Below are positions 60,281 through 64,000 of a stretch of DNA of 64,000 nucleotides, one piece after another (position 1 is the first letter of the stretch; each line of letters opens with the position of its first letter). A program made the position numbers and the translations under genes. Origin of the DNA: Arcobacter sp. FWKO B (GTDB lineage Bacteria; Campylobacterota; Campylobacteria; Campylobacterales; Arcobacteraceae); the NCBI RefSeq assembly GCF_014844135.1, contig NZ_CP041403.1, positions 2,170,001 through 2,234,000 on the forward strand, in the 5' to 3' direction. The notes beneath the pieces are model-generated. The model ran no database searches. It was not told where the DNA came from and saw only the letters and a program-made list of their open reading frames with translations.

Positions 60281-61169
60281 GATTTTCCTTTGCATTTAGA
60301 ATGTTGTTTTCATTTGATTTTTGTGTTCTTGTTTGCATTAATTCAAGTTTTATTTTTTCTTTTTCAATCATAGCTAATAAATTATCTTCGTTATAATTTA
60401 AAGAGATGCTAAAAAGTGAATAAATTAGAATAAAACAAAGTGATGCAACTCCAGCAATTAGCCAATAAGATGCCTTATAAAAAAAACTTTCTTGATATTG
60501 TGCACCAGAGGCATTTGTATAAAATTTAGTGCTATTTTTAGATGTAGTCATTTTAATTTGTTTATATAAATTTTCTCTAATCAAGTCAAGTTCCATTTTG
60601 CCTTTTGATTGGATTCTGTATTTCCCTTCAAATCCTAATGAAATACATATATACATTAATTCTAATAAATGTATATTTTCAGCTGGAGCAACCAATAATT
60701 TTGAGAGTAATTGAAAAAATTTCTCACCACCATATGTTTCGTGGTAATAGTGGACAAGTAAGCTGTTATTTGACCATTCGTTGTTCTTACCCCAAAAGGT
60801 TGTGCTAATTAATTCATCCAAAAAAGTACAAAGTATATATCTAGCAATATATAGCTGGTTGTTATCAAGTCCAAAAGATGAAGTGTTTTTGGCAAAGTTA
60901 TCTATCAATTCAATAAATTCATAATAAATTTCTGTTGTATTATCCACATCATATTGGTGTAATAAAAAGTCTAGTTTTTGAAATATTGGTTTTGCAAATG
61001 AAATAATTATGTTATTGGCATAGTGTATTTCATTGTCATTAAGATTTTGAAAAAAATGTTTTTGCTTAGTTAAATTGGCAGTATCAACAACACTTTTTTG
61101 AATTGGTGTAAAACTTGTTAGTTTATTACCATTACTTGATACTGGAACTAAAACTGTTTTGTTATCCAT
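60264..61169 (-). CDS. tssL: T6SS membrane complex protein TssL (DotU)
   Basis: A 301-residue C-tail-anchored protein. The cytoplasmic hook domain (about 45-210; FLDELISTTFWGKNNEWSNNSLLVHYYHETYGGEKFFQLL and GFEGKYRI) is the DotU signature; a single membrane helix lies near 232-252 (YWLIAGVASLCFILIYSLFSI). A short charged periplasmic tail follows, with no OmpA-type peptidoglycan-binding domain. It contacts TssM and TssK. It starts 5 bases after tssK. Confidence 0.94.
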   Translation of the reverse strand: MDNKTVLVPVSSNGNKLTSFTPIQKSVVDTANLTKQKHFFQNLNDNEIHYANNIIISFAKPIFQKLDFLLHQYDVDNTTEIYYEFIELIDNFAKNTSSFGLDNNQLYIARYILCTFLDELISTTFWGKNNEWSNNSLLVHYYHETYGGEKFFQLLSKLLVAPAENIHLLELMYICISLGFEGKYRIQSKGKMELDLIRENLYKQIKMTTSKNSTKFYTNASGAQYQESFFYKASYWLIAGVASLCFILIYSLFSISLNYNEDNLLAMIEKEKIKLELMQTRTQKSNENNILNAKENHDTQD

Positions 61170-61173
61170 TTGA

Positions 61174-62520
61174 TTACCCTCTCTTTTTTAAGGTTTTATT
61201 TTTAATTACCCATAAGTCATACTCAATATTTTCTATCTCTGATGCAAGATGAAATGCAAGTCCACCAGATTTGTTTAGCGTCGTTTTGTCTTCAGTAGTA
61301 AATTCAATTTGAAAATATAAATTATTGACTTTATGTGGAATTTGTCTTGGCGATGTTGATAATGATTTTATTTTGTATCCAGCTAGGTGATAATTTACCA
61401 AGTCTCTAATTGTTTCAATTGTTCCTATTTTAAGATTGTCAATAAGAATTTTTTTGAGTTTGTCTTGAGAAATATTAGCAGATACACTAAATATAAAAGT
61501 TCCATCTTGCAGTAAAGATTTATCATCTATTTTGGCAACATATATGCCATATTTCCTTTTTTCAACATCAATTTGTACACTATTTTGCTCTAGTACCATG
61601 CTAAGCATATCTTTGATTTCATTAAAAAGATCTAGATAAGTAGACTTTAAATTAAGATGAGTATATGCGAATCTTTTGTTCAGCTTTCTCTCTTTTTTCA
61701 TAAATACAGATAGTTCTGATGCAAAAGTATACAATTCTAAAAAGATAATTTGTGGGTGAATTTTATACTGTGATATGTAAAACTCAAGTTTTGTATAATA
61801 TTTATTTAGTAGTTGCAATAATAAATAATCACTAAGTTCTGATATTTGAACAGACATATCTATAAGCTTATTGGATAACTTGTCTACCCTAAACTCAATT
61901 ATATTGTGTATTTCTTTAATTTGTGACATTAGGTATTGACTATTTCCAAAATGTAAATATATTGATAAAAAATCATTATCAAGTGAAATAATATTTGAAG
62001 ATGTAACATTTCCTATTTTTGCTATAGGAAGTTTGATATATCCATCATTAAGATCTTCACCTTTTACTAGTAAAAAATTATATTTAGAAACCAATAATTC
62101 ACATAGCGTATTTTCTCCAAAATTAGTATTTGGAATATCGTTTATTCTCGTGGCAATCATTCTTGTTGGTTTAGTATTGTTTGTTTCAAATGAAATATTG
62201 TCTATAAGTCCTATATTTTGAGCAATAGCTAAATAAATCATTTTTCCAGAATCTGATGGTGTGAGATTTATAGATAAATTGTATTCTTTTGTATCTAAAT
62301 AAAAAAATGTACCATCAGGCATAATACCATGTGCTTTGTTGATAGCAAATATCCCAGAATTTAAAAACTGCATATCTATTTGCAAATCGTAAAAACCGAA
62401 ATTATTAGCTTGAGCTTCTTGAGTTCTATTATTTAGTTGGTACTCTATAAACCTATCTGATTGTTGAAAATGTTGTGGTCTTAGAAAAAGTCCCTCAGTC
62501 CAAACTGTTTGATTTGTCAT
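61174..62520 (-). CDS. tssK: T6SS baseplate protein TssK
   Basis: A 448-residue TssK. The family start VWTEGLFLRPQHFQQSDRFIEYQL is nearly canonical, and the C-terminal neck/head region holds LVNYHLAGYKIKSLSTSPRQIPHK and the ending GGLAFHLASEIENIEYDLWVIK. TssK trimers connect the baseplate (TssEFG) to the membrane complex (TssJLM). Its ATG overlaps the tssJ stop by 1 base (TAATG). Confidence 0.96.
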   Translation of the reverse strand: MTNQTVWTEGLFLRPQHFQQSDRFIEYQLNNRTQEAQANNFGFYDLQIDMQFLNSGIFAINKAHGIMPDGTFFYLDTKEYNLSINLTPSDSGKMIYLAIAQNIGLIDNISFETNNTKPTRMIATRINDIPNTNFGENTLCELLVSKYNFLLVKGEDLNDGYIKLPIAKIGNVTSSNIISLDNDFLSIYLHFGNSQYLMSQIKEIHNIIEFRVDKLSNKLIDMSVQISELSDYLLLQLLNKYYTKLEFYISQYKIHPQIIFLELYTFASELSVFMKKERKLNKRFAYTHLNLKSTYLDLFNEIKDMLSMVLEQNSVQIDVEKRKYGIYVAKIDDKSLLQDGTFIFSVSANISQDKLKKILIDNLKIGTIETIRDLVNYHLAGYKIKSLSTSPRQIPHKVNNLYFQIEFTTEDKTTLNKSGGLAFHLASEIENIEYDLWVIKNKTLKKRG

Positions 62521-62981
62521 TATTTTATTTCCTTAAAGTCATTGTTTTCTATGAAAATCTCGATATAGTTATGAGAATTTTGTTTTATGTTTCTTATATA
62601 TCTCCAATTAGAATTTTTATTTGCATTTTTGAAATTTAATACAAGTCCCAAAACCTTACTATTATCATCAAGAAGGATTTTATATGTATGTTTTTCATCT
62701 GGAAGGATTATATGTTTAGCTTGGGAAACTAGGGAGTTACTTAGATTTTGTTGTGGATTGTCTGTTATTGCCCAATAGTCTAGTTTTGAAAACCTATCAG
62801 CATCTTTTAATTCATAAAAATCAATCATCAATGGTGCTAAATCTTCACCAAATCCTTTGTTTAATGAAGAACCAGTTTTGATTACCATTTCAACTTTTGT
62901 TTGTTGGGAGATACATCCACTAAAAGCTATTAAACTCAAGCCTGTAATTATGATATTGAGTGTTTTTTTTATTTGTTTCAT
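62520..62981 (-). CDS. tssJ: T6SS outer-membrane lipoprotein TssJ
   Basis: A 153-residue lipoprotein. The signal sequence ends in the lipobox IAFSGC with Cys22 as lipid site. The beta-sandwich core shows VKTG-like MVIKTGSSLNKGFGEDLAPLMIDFYELKDADRF, typical of TssJ, which binds the periplasmic part of TssM. Strong ribosome site AAGGAAAC precedes the ATG. It lies 9 bases after the FHA-protein gene. Confidence 0.92.
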   Translation of the reverse strand: MKQIKKTLNIIITGLSLIAFSGCISQQTKVEMVIKTGSSLNKGFGEDLAPLMIDFYELKDADRFSKLDYWAITDNPQQNLSNSLVSQAKHIILPDEKHTYKILLDDNSKVLGLVLNFKNANKNSNWRYIRNIKQNSHNYIEIFIENNDFKEIK

Positions 62982-62990
62982 AATGTTTCC

Positions 62991-64000
62991 TTATTTGTTT
63001 TGATTGTTGAGATTTAAAGAAAATGAAATATTTTCATATTCTTTGGCAAATTCTTTTTGTATTAGTTCATTTTCAAATGAGCCATCTTTACTGATTCTGT
63101 CAAACATTGAACAGTAACCTTGCCACATCATAAGAGTTTTTGGTAAGAATTTATACCTTATATATCCATTGGATTCTATTTTATGTTCTAGTTGCTTTGG
63201 TATAAACTGATTGACAGTAGTTTTCATGATGTTTTTTGCACTGCCATGTAATGCAATATTGTGACTATTGATTTCTTGAAAAGATTTTTTGATAGCATTT
63301 GGTAAATCCAACATACCAAGCTTTTGACTCATTTGCTGATCTTGGAGAAGTTGTGTCGCAGATTGTCCTAATTTAACTGGATTGTTTTGAGCTTTTGATA
63401 AATTTGTAGGTGTTATTTTTAAATCTTGTTTGATTTTATCTTGAATTTGCAGTGTATTATTTAGCTCATCTAAAGATATCCTTACTATATCGCTAAGCAT
63501 ATGCATTAAATCATCTCTTTTATTTTTTGGTAAGTTTATTACTTCAATATTTAGGCTTTTTTCAATAATTTTTATACTATCTATTAAATCATTATCTGTT
63601 ATATTTACAGATGGTTTATTTTGATGTGTAAGATGAGTTTTTGTAGAATACCTTGGCAAATCAATATTTTGATATATGAGTTCATCTTCTGTTTGCAAAT
63701 GATTTATATCGTTAGTATGCAAAAATGAATCTTCAAAATCAATATTTTTTGTATCATCAAGTAAATCTAAAATGTCTTCACTGTTGTCTTCTTTTTCAAC
63801 AGAACCTTTGAGTAAAGAATCATCATCTAACAAAAAGTCATCAGGGATAAGTTCATTTATAGTAGTAGGTTGTTCTGGAGTTTGTATGATGTTAGAAGTA
63901 TTTACTATGTACTCATCTGTATATTCACTATCATTAAACCTAGCTTGAATTTCATGGTCACCTATCACATATACTTCTGATACACCAATAAGATGTGAAA
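62991..64000 (-). CDS. tagH: T6SS FHA-domain protein TagH, C-terminal part (5' cut by window edge)
   Basis: The frame is open to the window edge, so the true start and most of the FHA domain lie beyond 64000. The first visible residues (GVSEVYVIGDHEIQARF) look like the last strands of an FHA domain, which binds phosphothreonine. A long acidic, low-complexity linker follows (LLDDDSLLKGSVEKEDNSEDILDLLDDTKN), then a helical domain of about 200 residues with FLPKTLMMWQGYCSMFDRIS near the end, as in T6SS TagH/ImpI proteins. A GTG at 63968 is not the start. Together with the kinase and phosphatase it completes a threonine-phosphorylation control module. It is the first visible gene of the operon. 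Confidence 0.85.
   Translation of the reverse strand, partial: SHLIGVSEVYVIGDHEIQARFNDSEYTDEYIVNTSNIIQTPEQPTTINELIPDDFLLDDDSLLKGSVEKEDNSEDILDLLDDTKNIDFEDSFLHTNDINHLQTEDELIYQNIDLPRYSTKTHLTHQNKPSVNITDNDLIDSIKIIEKSLNIEVINLPKNKRDDLMHMLSDIVRISLDELNNTLQIQDKIKQDLKITPTNLSKAQNNPVKLGQSATQLLQDQQMSQKLGMLDLPNAIKKSFQEINSHNIALHGSAKNIMKTTVNQFIPKQLEHKIESNGYIRYKFLPKTLMMWQGYCSMFDRISKDGSFENELIQKEFAKEYENISFSLNLNNQNK

Noticed and set aside
63968-63970. GTG at 63968 as start of the FHA-protein gene
   Set aside because: The frame stays open to the window edge and the residues before it (GVSEVYV) continue a strand pattern like that of an FHA domain, so the gene starts beyond 64000.

Overview
The window is AT-rich, densely packed DNA from a member of the Campylobacterota (Epsilonproteobacteria), most like an Arcobacter/Sulfurimonas-type free-living or host-associated species. 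Evidence for this: the pyrD - M16 peptidase - dapA - FabL-type SDR gene order, a short ComEC, a desulforubrerythrin of the Campylobacter Rrc type beside a PerR-like regulator, SorAB sulfite oxidase, and sensor kinases with the H-box HQWRQPL. This is inference from protein families and gene order; no rRNA or tRNA gene is present to settle the taxonomy. No gap between genes exceeds about 215 bases.

Layout. 1-2.1 kb: end of an operon for ion-translocating, complex-I-like/Mrp-like membrane subunits. 2.1-3.8 kb: periplasmic sulfite:cytochrome c oxidoreductase (sorA-sorB). 4.0-5.4 kb: CPD photolyase. 5.4-10.9 kb: an accessory segment holding an ORF6N-domain protein with a PLD-like tail, a frameshifted gene remnant, and a 1425-residue protein that joins a PD-(D/E)xK (Mrr-like) nuclease to a STAND-type NTPase and a very long helical C-terminal half. 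The last is the best candidate here for an anti-phage (Avs-like) defence protein. 10.9-12.8 kb: an FBPase-family protein that has lost its DPLDGSS metal-binding motif, directly followed by a DUF89 phosphatase. 12.8-18.9 kb: argG, S4 protein, trpD, tsaE, lptB, an EAL protein and kdsB. 18.9-23 kb: a GH17-GT2 beta-glucan synthase (NdvB-like) and an orphan PAS histidine kinase. 23-27 kb: polA, an atypical OmpR-type regulator and two small proteins. 27-36.5 kb: a long minus-strand run of housekeeping genes (HIT, HAD, YggS, RseP, PgsA, a haem-c diguanylate cyclase, FabL-like ENR, DapA, M16 peptidase, PyrD). 36.6-45.7 kb: small membrane protein, glyS, RRM protein, zupT, desulforubrerythrin/PerR pair, comEC, hemB, ribA, rsmG and small proteins. 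45.7-54.6 kb: a second haem-c GGDEF-EAL protein, msbA, murJ, a secreted EEP-family nuclease, a CaCA antiporter, ybeY and a small unknown.

54.7-64 kb: half of a type VI secretion locus, all on the minus strand and cut by the window edge: tagH (FHA) - tssJ - tssK - tssL - tssM - PP2C phosphatase - Ser/Thr kinase - hcp. The kinase/phosphatase/FHA trio forms a threonine-phosphorylation switch as known for T6SS, but the kinase is a bare, membrane-segment-free catalytic domain with an unusual catalytic loop. Sheath, baseplate, ClpV and VgrG genes must lie elsewhere, probably beyond 64000.

Three c-di-GMP enzymes lie in the window, two of them with a periplasmic CxxCH sensor. Several intergenic spaces carry an identical short AT-rich repeat, and strong hairpin terminators separate most convergent genes.
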